Program-made: the position numbers and the translations under genes
Part shown: positions 28,380 through 35,579 of the stretch, in pieces
Position numbering within the stretch: the stretch's first letter is position 1
Layout: every line of letters starts with the position of its first letter
The notes under the pieces: generated by a model
What the model saw: the letters and a program-made list of their open reading frames with translations, nothing else
What the model was told of the DNA's origin: nothing
Database searches by the model: none
Assembly: GCF_001439735.1 (NCBI RefSeq)
Contig: NZ_JYLN01000010.1
Location: forward strand, 124,001-188,000
Length of the DNA: 64,000 nt
Direction: 5' to 3'
DNA from: Pseudomonas paralactis
GTDB lineage: Bacteria; Pseudomonadota; Gammaproteobacteria; Pseudomonadales; Pseudomonadaceae

Positions 28380-28518
28380 GCGGCACGAATTCATCTGCTG
28401 TGCGCGTGTCATTTTGCGGTTATTGCATATACTCATGTGCGTATTAGACGTTGTATCGATGAGTTATCCCTGTATTTCGACGGTGCGGTGCGCGCCGGAC
28501 CGAGAGGGTACGATCACG

Positions 28519-29184
28519 ATGAAAACCATACGCATTGCGTTATTGGATGACCACGCGGTCGTTCGACATGGCCTTGCCAATACGTTGGCAGCCGAGGCGA
28601 ACTTTGAAGTGGTTGGCATTTATGAAAAAAGCCGCGACTTAATTGTAGGCCTTGTTACGGCACCGGCAGATTTACTAATTCTGGATTTCTCCCTTAATCC
28701 CAATGAGTTGGACGGTGTATCACTGATCCGCGCTTTACGCGTCAAATTTCCCAACTGCTATATCCTGATCTTGTCCAGCCATCATGATCCGGCGACAGTG
28801 GGCCTCGCCATGCGGGTCGGGGCCCGTGGTTTCGTGGGTAAGGGCGAAGACATGAGCCAGTTGGTGAAGGCGATTCGCAAAGTCGCAGCGGGTGCGGTGT
28901 ATTTGAACACCGACATGACGTATCGCCTGGCGGAAACGGTCACAGGTGAGAAAAGTGCAAGCCCCGCGCAGGAGCGGGACGCGTTGGCGTTGGCGGAGCT
29001 GACCAGCCGTGAGCAGGAAGTCATTCGCTGTTATCTGGCAGGCATGACCGTGAGTGAAATTGCCGAGAAATTCAATCGCAGCATCAAAACCATCAGCACG
29101 CAAAAAACCTCTGCATTCCGCAAGCTCGGGGTGACGTCCAACAATGAGCTGTTCAAGCTTAACAAGATCATCGGCACACCATGA
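28519..29184 (+). CDS. NarL/RcsB-type response regulator (RocA-like), copy 2
   Basis: 221 residues starting MKTIRIALLDDHAVVRHGL. The ATG at 28519 is chosen over an upstream in-frame ATG at 28339 that would overlap the previous gene and add 60 non-homologous residues. Receiver residues (DD, Asp in LILDFSLN, Lys in GFVGKGED) and the LuxR helix-turn-helix (LTSREQEVIRCYLAGMTVSE) are intact. Its stop overlaps the kinase start (ATGA), so it is translationally coupled to the first hybrid kinase and probably its direct partner. Confidence 0.9.
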   Translation: MKTIRIALLDDHAVVRHGLANTLAAEANFEVVGIYEKSRDLIVGLVTAPADLLILDFSLNPNELDGVSLIRALRVKFPNCYILILSSHHDPATVGLAMRVGARGFVGKGEDMSQLVKAIRKVAAGAVYLNTDMTYRLAETVTGEKSASPAQERDALALAELTSREQEVIRCYLAGMTVSEIAEKFNRSIKTISTQKTSAFRKLGVTSNNELFKLNKIIGTP

Positions 29185-31568
29185 AAACGGGGCTGTGCGC
29201 CGTGGCGTTATGGAGCTTGCTGATAATGCTGGTGCCTGGTGTAAGGGCCGGTCCGGTCGAGCTGAGTGCAGAGCAAAAGCAATGGATCCAGACGCATCCG
29301 GTATTACGGGTCGGGGTGGTTGAGGATCTGATTCCTTTCGAATACATGGACGCGGGGGTATTGCACGGGCGGTCATCGGAGTATTTGCAAGTTGTCACAG
29401 CCGCGACGGGCCTTCAGTTCACTTACCTGCCCGGGAAGACACCGGCAGAACGCGAAGACATGTTGCTGGGGGGACAGGTGGACCTGCTGTCCTCCTATTT
29501 GCGCTTCCGGTCTGAACCCACCACCAAGGAGCTTCAAACGCTGACTTACGAATCGACCTCACCGATCATTGTCACGCGTGTTGATAGCCCCGACGTCTTC
29601 GATATTGACCAATTGCAGGGCAAGACCGTAGCGATACCGGATGTGACGTACTACGAGCAAATATTCCGCCGAAGGGGGGTGAAGGCAAATCTCAAAAAAA
29701 GCGCTTCGGCCCTGGAGATACTGACCCGCGTTGAAAACGGCAGCGCCGACGCGGCAATCGCGTCAGCCATGTTTCTAACGCCTTATCTGTACCAGCGGTT
29801 CCAGGGCATTCTGGAAGTATCCGGTGTGCTCGGCAGCCAGGTGCTGGATGTGAGCATCGCGACCCGTACAGACCAGGTCATGCTGTATTCAATCCTTGAA
29901 AAGGTGTTCGCCTCCATCAGCGTCGAGCAACGCAACACGCTGTATGGGCGTTGGTACCAGGACCTGAACCTTAATATCCCTTCATTGCCGAGTATCGCCG
30001 CCCATTATTCGCATGTGCTGATCCTTGGCACGCTGGTGTTGGTCAGCCTGTGCGCTCTGGTGTATCGCGGCCAGCGCCAGCGGCACCTGGCCGTACTTGG
30101 TGAGCAGGAAAAAACCATGTTCCTGGCCGTGATGGGGCATGAAATCCGCTCACCGATGAACGCCGTGCTGGCAGCGATGGAGTTGCTTGGGCACACCCGG
30201 CTCAACCAGCAGCAGCGCCATTTGGCCAATTTGGCCAACAGTGGCGTCAACGCCCTGGCGCGCCTGCTCGATGATGTGCTGGACAGGCCCGGCTCGGTCG
30301 CCAAACTGCCCGGGCTGGCCTTTGAGGCAATCGACGTGTCGGCATTGGTTCAAGGCGTAATTGGCCTGCATCGACTGCGTGCGCGAGAAAAAAACCTGAG
30401 CTTGAACAGCCATATTCAGGCGCAACTGCCCCTGTTGCTGCTCGACAGCTCCCGGCTCACGCAGATCTTCCATAACCTGATTTCCAATGCCATCAAGTTT
30501 ACCGACACGGGCAGTGTCGACATTGATGTGGCGTTGGCGACTTTACCGGACGGCAGCCCGCAATTGCAGATTGAAGTTCGCGACAGTGGCGTCGGCATTT
30601 CAGAGGCAATGCAGGCCGCCCTGTTTCAGCCCTATGCCCAGGCCCGCGAGTCTTCCAGGCGCACAGGGGGTACCGGGTTGGGCCTGATGATTTGTCGACA
30701 GTTGGTGGATTTGATGCACGGAACATTGACGCTGACCAGCGAGCAGGGCACGGGCACCACAGTGACTATCCACTTACCGGTGAGCATCGGCGAGCAAGCA
30801 CCTGTCTTGCTGGCGCAAGCTGCCCCCTCAACCCAGCCAACCACCAGCGGGCTGCAGATTCTGGTGGTGGAAGATACTTATGCCAACCAGGAGGTATTGC
30901 GCGCGCAGATCAGCGCGTTTGACTGTCAGCCAGTGATTGCTGCCGACGCTGCGCAAGCCTGGCTCCTGTTCAGGGAAACCGTCTATGACCTGGTGCTGAT
31001 GGACTGCGATTTGCCCGATGAGGATGGCTATGGGCTGGTGCGCAGATTACGTGCCCTGGAAATACAATTGGGGCGCGCACGCAGCCCGATTATCGCCATC
31101 TCTGCCCTGACCGGCGACCGTCATCTGCAACGCTGTATCGAGGCGGGCATGGACGCGACGTTGAGCAAGCCCATACGCCTTGGGCAGTTATCCGAGGTCA
31201 TTGAGCGCTGGTGTGGGGTCAAGCTGGCTGCGCCGAGCACCAGCTTGATGGCGCCTTTGCTGGATCTAGCCTCAATCAACCGTGAAATGGCCGGCGACCT
31301 GGCAAACCTGGTCAAAGCCGTCGCCTTGTGTGATCGCGCATCGGCGCAGCACGTGGCTCATCGATTGCACGGCGCGGCGTTGATCATGGAATGGTCGGCA
31401 CTGGCGCAGGCCGCTGAATACATGGAGCGTCTGCTGTATGGCGAACATGAGTGGGGGGCGGTGCACGCCCAGGCCTTGCAACCGTTGCTGCAGCATTGGG
31501 CCGCTTTGAGCGGCGATACAGTGCTCGACGTCCTGCCGGCGACACGTGTGCAACGGACGGCACGCTGA
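29181..31568 (+). CDS. Hybrid sensor kinase with periplasmic solute-binding domain (RocS/EvgS-like), copy 1
   Basis: 795 residues. Signal sequence, then an SBP_bac_3-type periplasmic sensor (~33-265: LRVGVVEDLIPFEYMD ... ADAAIASAMFLTPYL), a membrane helix (~277-297), HisKA with VMGHEIRSPMN (His320), a HATPase with the N and G boxes (LISNAIKFTD, GTGLGLMICRQL), a receiver with phospho-acceptor Asp608 (LVLMDCDLPDEDG) and LSKP Lys, and a C-terminal HPt-like domain with His727 in AHRLHGAA. The segment following the HisKA helix (DVLDRPGSVAKLPG) deviates from the usual DVLDISKMEAG. All four phosphorelay stations appear present. Coupled to the upstream regulator and the downstream second kinase. Confidence 0.9.
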   Translation: MKTGLCAVALWSLLIMLVPGVRAGPVELSAEQKQWIQTHPVLRVGVVEDLIPFEYMDAGVLHGRSSEYLQVVTAATGLQFTYLPGKTPAEREDMLLGGQVDLLSSYLRFRSEPTTKELQTLTYESTSPIIVTRVDSPDVFDIDQLQGKTVAIPDVTYYEQIFRRRGVKANLKKSASALEILTRVENGSADAAIASAMFLTPYLYQRFQGILEVSGVLGSQVLDVSIATRTDQVMLYSILEKVFASISVEQRNTLYGRWYQDLNLNIPSLPSIAAHYSHVLILGTLVLVSLCALVYRGQRQRHLAVLGEQEKTMFLAVMGHEIRSPMNAVLAAMELLGHTRLNQQQRHLANLANSGVNALARLLDDVLDRPGSVAKLPGLAFEAIDVSALVQGVIGLHRLRAREKNLSLNSHIQAQLPLLLLDSSRLTQIFHNLISNAIKFTDTGSVDIDVALATLPDGSPQLQIEVRDSGVGISEAMQAALFQPYAQARESSRRTGGTGLGLMICRQLVDLMHGTLTLTSEQGTGTTVTIHLPVSIGEQAPVLLAQAAPSTQPTTSGLQILVVEDTYANQEVLRAQISAFDCQPVIAADAAQAWLLFRETVYDLVLMDCDLPDEDGYGLVRRLRALEIQLGRARSPIIAISALTGDRHLQRCIEAGMDATLSKPIRLGQLSEVIERWCGVKLAAPSTSLMAPLLDLASINREMAGDLANLVKAVALCDRASAQHVAHRLHGAALIMEWSALAQAAEYMERLLYGEHEWGAVHAQALQPLLQHWAALSGDTVLDVLPATRVQRTAR

Positions 31569-33901
31569 TGCGGCGCCTGCTGCTGGTACTGGCGTTAGTG
31601 TGCCTTGCGGCGTCGGTTGGCGTGTACGCCAGTTCGCCACCCATGACGTTGACGCAACAGGAGGTGGTCTGGATCGCTGCCAATCCGGTGCTGCGTGTGG
31701 GTGTGTTCGAGGACCTGCTGCCTTTCGAATACATGAGCGGCGGCCAACTGCGCGGCATGTCGGCCAAATACCTGAAGCTGATCGGCCTGCGTACCGGCCT
31801 GCATTTCCAACCGGTGCTGACCACCACGCGCAGCGCACGCAAGGATATGCTGATCAGCGGTGAGGTCGACATCTTGTCCACTCGACGCCGCTCCGACGAC
31901 CCGGCCCAGGATCGTGGGATGCTTTACACCCTGCCTTACAACACCAGTTCGACGATCCTTGTCAGTCGTTTCGGCGATCAGCCCCTGGCAGGTCTGCAAC
32001 AGCTTGCTCACAAACGGTTAGTCATGTTGGGACGCGAAGTCTATGGCGCATTCCTGCGCCACGAGGCCCCGGGAGTCACGATCATCACCGCGCAGAACGC
32101 CGTAGACATGATGGCGATGGTCAAGGACGGCAAGGCAGACGCCGCCATCGCTTCGGAGTGGTTGTTGATCCCGTATCTTTCCCGCCAGTACCAGGGCGTA
32201 TTGCAGATATCCGGCGTGGTGCCCCAATTGCACACGGGTGTCAGCATGGCGGTGCGCGACAGCGATGAAATCTTGCTGTCGATCCTGGAGAAGGCATTGG
32301 CCTCGATCACCGGCGATGAGCGCAAGGCGATCTTCGACGCCTGGTTTGCCGACATGAACCTGGATATCCCGACCATCAGGTCCATCGCTGTACATTACGC
32401 GGGTGAGTTGTGGCTGTTACTGGCCATTGTGCTGTTACTTGTCATCCTGGTGTGGCAAAGCCGGTTGCAGCGACGGCGCGCGGTGCAGCGCGAGCGCGAG
32501 AAAGCGATGTTCCTGGCGGTCATGAGCCATGAAATCCGCTCGCCGATGAACGCAGTGCTGGCGGCGGTTGAGCTGCTTGAGCACACACCGCTGGACGAAC
32601 AACAGCGGCACTTCACGGGCTTGGCCAATACCGGCGCCAACACCTTGCTGCGCCTGGTAGACGATGTGCTGGATATCTCCAAAATGGAGGCCGGGCAATT
32701 GCGGCTCAACCTTGAGCCGGTGGACCTGTGGTCACTGCTGCAACAGCAGGTGGATGATTACCGAGGCTATGCCGAGGAAAAGAGGCTGACGTTGACATTG
32801 ACCGGTCAACGTCCCGTTGTTTCAGCACTGCTTGATGACCAGCGAGTGACCCAGGTGCTGCGTAATCTGATTTCCAACGCCATCAAGTTCACCGAGCACG
32901 GCGGGGTTGAGGTGCAACTGCTGCTGCCCGACGCACAGCCGGGGGCAACTTCGCAGGCGTTGATACGCGTGGTCGACACCGGCATTGGTTTGTCCGACCA
33001 GGCGCAAGCTGCGCTGTTTCGGCCTTATGCCCGCGCCAGGCAGTCATTCAAGCGCAGCGGCGGCAGCGGTTTGGGGCTGGTGATCTGTCGCCGGTTGCTG
33101 AAGCTGATGCAGGGCGAGCTGACGTTGAGCAGCGTGCCGGGGAGCGGCACCCAAGTCGAAGTGAGGTTGCCCGTCGAGTGGGCTGGCGCGCTTGAGTCGC
33201 CAGTGCAGGCGGCAGATCCTGTTGCAGCGCCTATAGAGGTTTCATTCTGGGTGCTGGTGTTGGAGGGTGAGTATGCCGATCAGCAAGCAGTGAAAGCCCT
33301 GCTTCAAGGTTTTGGCCTGGGTGTACTGCTGGCGGTCGATGATGACGAGGCGCTGGCGCTCTTCAGTGAGCACCGGGTTGCTCTGGTACTGATCGATGAG
33401 CACCAGGCGTTCAACCTGAGCGGCCCTTTGCGCGACGTGGAGCACCAACAACAGCGCGGGCATTGCCCAATCATTGCGATGTCGCAGGTGACGGGCAATG
33501 CCTATCTTGAACGCTGTTTTGCGGCTGGCCTGGACGGCGTGCTGAGCAAGCCGGTGCGTCAGGACAAATTGCAGCAAATGATTGAGCTGTGGTGCGATCA
33601 GGTCCCGGTAGCCGCGACGCAGGTGCAGGGTGCCTGCGGGCATGAGCGGGAAGGGCCGCAGGAAGCGCTGCGCCCGGATATGAACCGTCTGTTCAGCGCT
33701 GTTGCCCTGCGTGACCGCTCGGTTGCCATGCAGGCTGCGCAGCGGCTTCAGGGCGCTGCGAAAACGGTGGGTTGGGCGGCGATTGCGGCGGGTGCGGAAA
33801 ACGTCGAGTTGTTGTTGCACGATGAAGTGAGCTGGCCAACGGTGGCGGTCGCGCGTCAATTGAGTCTCATGATGGATGACTGGACTGCAGCCAGTTATTA
33901 A
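31568..33901 (+). CDS. Hybrid sensor kinase with periplasmic solute-binding domain (RocS/EvgS-like), copy 2, degraded relay
   Basis: 777 residues; start at 31568 (MRRLLLVLALVCLAASVG, a signal peptide), overlapping the previous stop by one base. Periplasmic SBP domain (~35-265), membrane helix, HisKA VMSHEIRSPMN (His321) and HATPase (LISNAIKFTE, GGSGLGLVICRRL) are intact. The receiver has lost one of the two acidic pocket residues (VLVLEGEYAD where VED is usual), though Asp610 (VLIDEHQ) and the SKP Lys remain. The HPt-like tail reads AQRLQGAAKTVGW, with Gln725 in place of the phospho-accepting His. So copy 2 probably cannot complete the His-Asp-His-Asp relay itself and may act through copy 1 or as a phosphatase or decoy. 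Confidence 0.88.
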   Translation: MRRLLLVLALVCLAASVGVYASSPPMTLTQQEVVWIAANPVLRVGVFEDLLPFEYMSGGQLRGMSAKYLKLIGLRTGLHFQPVLTTTRSARKDMLISGEVDILSTRRRSDDPAQDRGMLYTLPYNTSSTILVSRFGDQPLAGLQQLAHKRLVMLGREVYGAFLRHEAPGVTIITAQNAVDMMAMVKDGKADAAIASEWLLIPYLSRQYQGVLQISGVVPQLHTGVSMAVRDSDEILLSILEKALASITGDERKAIFDAWFADMNLDIPTIRSIAVHYAGELWLLLAIVLLLVILVWQSRLQRRRAVQREREKAMFLAVMSHEIRSPMNAVLAAVELLEHTPLDEQQRHFTGLANTGANTLLRLVDDVLDISKMEAGQLRLNLEPVDLWSLLQQQVDDYRGYAEEKRLTLTLTGQRPVVSALLDDQRVTQVLRNLISNAIKFTEHGGVEVQLLLPDAQPGATSQALIRVVDTGIGLSDQAQAALFRPYARARQSFKRSGGSGLGLVICRRLLKLMQGELTLSSVPGSGTQVEVRLPVEWAGALESPVQAADPVAAPIEVSFWVLVLEGEYADQQAVKALLQGFGLGVLLAVDDDEALALFSEHRVALVLIDEHQAFNLSGPLRDVEHQQQRGHCPIIAMSQVTGNAYLERCFAAGLDGVLSKPVRQDKLQQMIELWCDQVPVAATQVQGACGHEREGPQEALRPDMNRLFSAVALRDRSVAMQAAQRLQGAAKTVGWAAIAAGAENVELLLHDEVSWPTVAVARQLSLMMDDWTAASY

Positions 33902-33928
33902 ATAGTCTACGTTGCATCGATAGCCAGC

Positions 33929-33948
33929 TTTTTAGGACCACTCCTATA
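33929..33948 (+). promoter_or_regulatory. Shared motif upstream of fimbrial operon, distal site
   Basis: TTTTTAGGACCACTCCTATA contains the dyad TAGGA-N4-TCCTA (33933-33946). It lies 27 bases after the kinase stop and 231 before the pilin start. A near-identical site follows 123 bases later. Likely operator for the NarL/RcsB-type regulators encoded upstream. Confidence 0.5.
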
Positions 33949-34051
33949 GACGAAGTCATGAGCGGCCCAATAAAAAACATAAGTTGAAGGGCGTAAGTTT
34001 GCACCGAGGGAAAGAGGCGTTAATTGGTTGGAATATTGAGTGGCTTAGTTG

Positions 34052-34071
34052 TTTTTAGGAGCACTCCTATA
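34052..34071 (+). promoter_or_regulatory. Shared motif upstream of fimbrial operon, proximal site
   Basis: TTTTTAGGAGCACTCCTATA with dyad TAGGA-N4-TCCTA (34056-34069), 108 bases before the pilin start. It differs from the distal site at one base within the core. Resembles in layout the Rcs-box dyad (TAAGA...TCTTA) bound by RcsB-type regulators. Confidence 0.5.
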
Positions 34072-34178
34072 TTGGGTGTTGCGTGGACTCCCTACACTTC
34101 ACTGCGCAACAACACAGAAGTTCTCCAGCACCGGAAACTTCTTCACTTACCTGGTTTATCGCTCTCTCGGAGTTACTC

Positions 34179-34727
34179 ATGAATTACAAAGCCCGCGTCC
34201 TCGCTGCATTGGTCGCCGCCACCGCCACCTCCGCTGCCATGGCTTCGGATGGCACCATCAATTTCAAAGGCGAACTGAAGGCCGAGACCTGCCAGGTTGC
34301 AGTGAATGGGGCAGCCGGCTCGGCAGGCACCACCGTCACGCTGCCGACTATCTCCACTGCCTCCTTGACCTCGGCTGGTCAGGTGGCCGGCCAGACCGGT
34401 TTCAGCATTCAGTTGAGCAAATGCTCGGCAGCGCTGAAAACCGCGGCTGCATTCTTTGAAGCCGGTGGCTCGGTTGATCCGGCCAGCGGTAATCTGAAGA
34501 ACACCAGTGGCGATGCTACCAAGGTCCAACTGCAACTGATCGACGCATCCAATGGCAAGTCCATCAAAGCCGGTGACACCGCACAAGTGGCTTCCACCAG
34601 CCGTATCGATATCGACGCCACCGCACTCAGCGCAGACCTGCCGTACGCTGTTCAATACTACGCCCAAGCCGCGACCACGCCGGGCACCGTTATCACCAAT
34701 GTGACTTACTCCATCAATTATCAGTAA
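34179..34727 (+). CDS. Major fimbrial subunit (chaperone-usher pilin, CupB/C-like)
   Basis: 182 residues starting MNYKARVLAALVAATATS; a GGAG site precedes 34179, and the in-frame ATG at 34083 is too early and lacks a signal peptide. Signal peptide ends AAMA. The mature pilin has the N-terminal donor strand (DGTINFKGELKAETCQV), two cysteines for the pilin disulfide (~43, ~86), and the beta-zipper C-terminus ending VTYSINYQ recognised by the chaperone. Followed by an attenuator hairpin, as expected when the major subunit must be made in excess. Confidence 0.9.
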   Translation: MNYKARVLAALVAATATSAAMASDGTINFKGELKAETCQVAVNGAAGSAGTTVTLPTISTASLTSAGQVAGQTGFSIQLSKCSAALKTAAAFFEAGGSVDPASGNLKNTSGDATKVQLQLIDASNGKSIKAGDTAQVASTSRIDIDATALSADLPYAVQYYAQAATTPGTVITNVTYSINYQ

Positions 34728-34743
34728 GTCGCCGGTAATGACT

Positions 34744-34776
34744 ACACGCCCTGTTGTTTATTTAAGGGCGTGTTTT
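34744..34776 (+). terminator. Attenuator between pilin and chaperone
   Basis: Stem ACACGCCC / GGGCGTGT (8 bp) with a 14-base A/T-rich loop, followed by TTTC, starts 17 bases after the pilin stop. Partial termination here would raise pilin mRNA relative to the downstream assembly genes. Confidence 0.7.
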
Positions 34777-34799
34777 CGGGGCGGCATTGGGACTAAGTC

Positions 34800-35546
34800 A
34801 TGCCTTGCATACTTCCATTTAAACAAATGCTTCTGGCAAGCCTTGTCGCGTTTGGGTGTTCCCAGGCGCTGGCAGGTGTGGTGATCACTGGCACCCGCGT
34901 GATCTACCCGGCAGACCAGAAAGAAGTCACAGTAAAACTCAATAACAACGGTACTCAACCCGCGTTGATGCAAGCGTGGATTGACACCGGCAGTGTGGAG
35001 TCCACGCCCACAAGCTCCAAGGCGCCGTTTCTGCTTTCGCCTCCGGTGGCGCGTATCGACCCGACCAAGGGCCAAAGCCTGCGCGTATTGTTTACCGGGA
35101 CAGCGCTGCCCCAGGACAAGGAGTCGGTGTTCTGGCTCAATGTGCTGGAAATACCGCCCAAACCTGAGGCCGGGGCAGACGTGAATACTCTGCAAATGGC
35201 CTTCCGTTCACGGATCAAATTGTTCTACCGCCCGACGGGCCTTGCAGGCACCGCCAGCGAAGCGATCGAGCAGGTGCAGTGGCAACTGGTGACGGCCCGC
35301 GATGGCCAGGGCCTGGCCCTGCAAGCGTTCAACCCGTCGGCGTTTCACGTATCGCTCGTCGAACTGGATTTGGTGGCCGGCGGTCACCGCGCGCGCAGTG
35401 AGGACGGCATGGTGGGCCCGGGTCAAACCCGGCAATTCCCGCTGCCGACTCTTAAAACCCGACCAGCCCCAGGCGCACAGGTGGAGTTCAGCGCAATCAA
35501 CGATTACGGCGCGCTGATCCCGACTCGGACAGCACTCAAGCCCTGA
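34800..35546 (+). CDS. Periplasmic fimbrial chaperone (PapD/FimC-like)
   Basis: 248 residues with a signal peptide (CSQALA). Two immunoglobulin-like domains: TGTRVIYPADQKEVTVKLNN near the mature N-terminus and the family signature FWLNVLEIPPKPE (~112) with the FRSRIKLFYRP strand (~140). It caps subunits by donor-strand complementation before they reach the usher. Second gene of the fimbrial operon, 73 bases after the pilin. Confidence 0.93.
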   Translation: MPCILPFKQMLLASLVAFGCSQALAGVVITGTRVIYPADQKEVTVKLNNNGTQPALMQAWIDTGSVESTPTSSKAPFLLSPPVARIDPTKGQSLRVLFTGTALPQDKESVFWLNVLEIPPKPEAGADVNTLQMAFRSRIKLFYRPTGLAGTASEAIEQVQWQLVTARDGQGLALQAFNPSAFHVSLVELDLVAGGHRARSEDGMVGPGQTRQFPLPTLKTRPAPGAQVEFSAINDYGALIPTRTALKP

Positions 35547-35579
35547 ACCATTCCTGACGTCTTTACCCGCGAGTCATTT

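Noticed and set aside
28380..28518. A copy of the shared Roc motif before the second regulator
   Set aside because: The closest match (around GAGTTATCCCTGTATTT) shares too few positions with the other four sites; the gene is probably co-transcribed with the first regulator.
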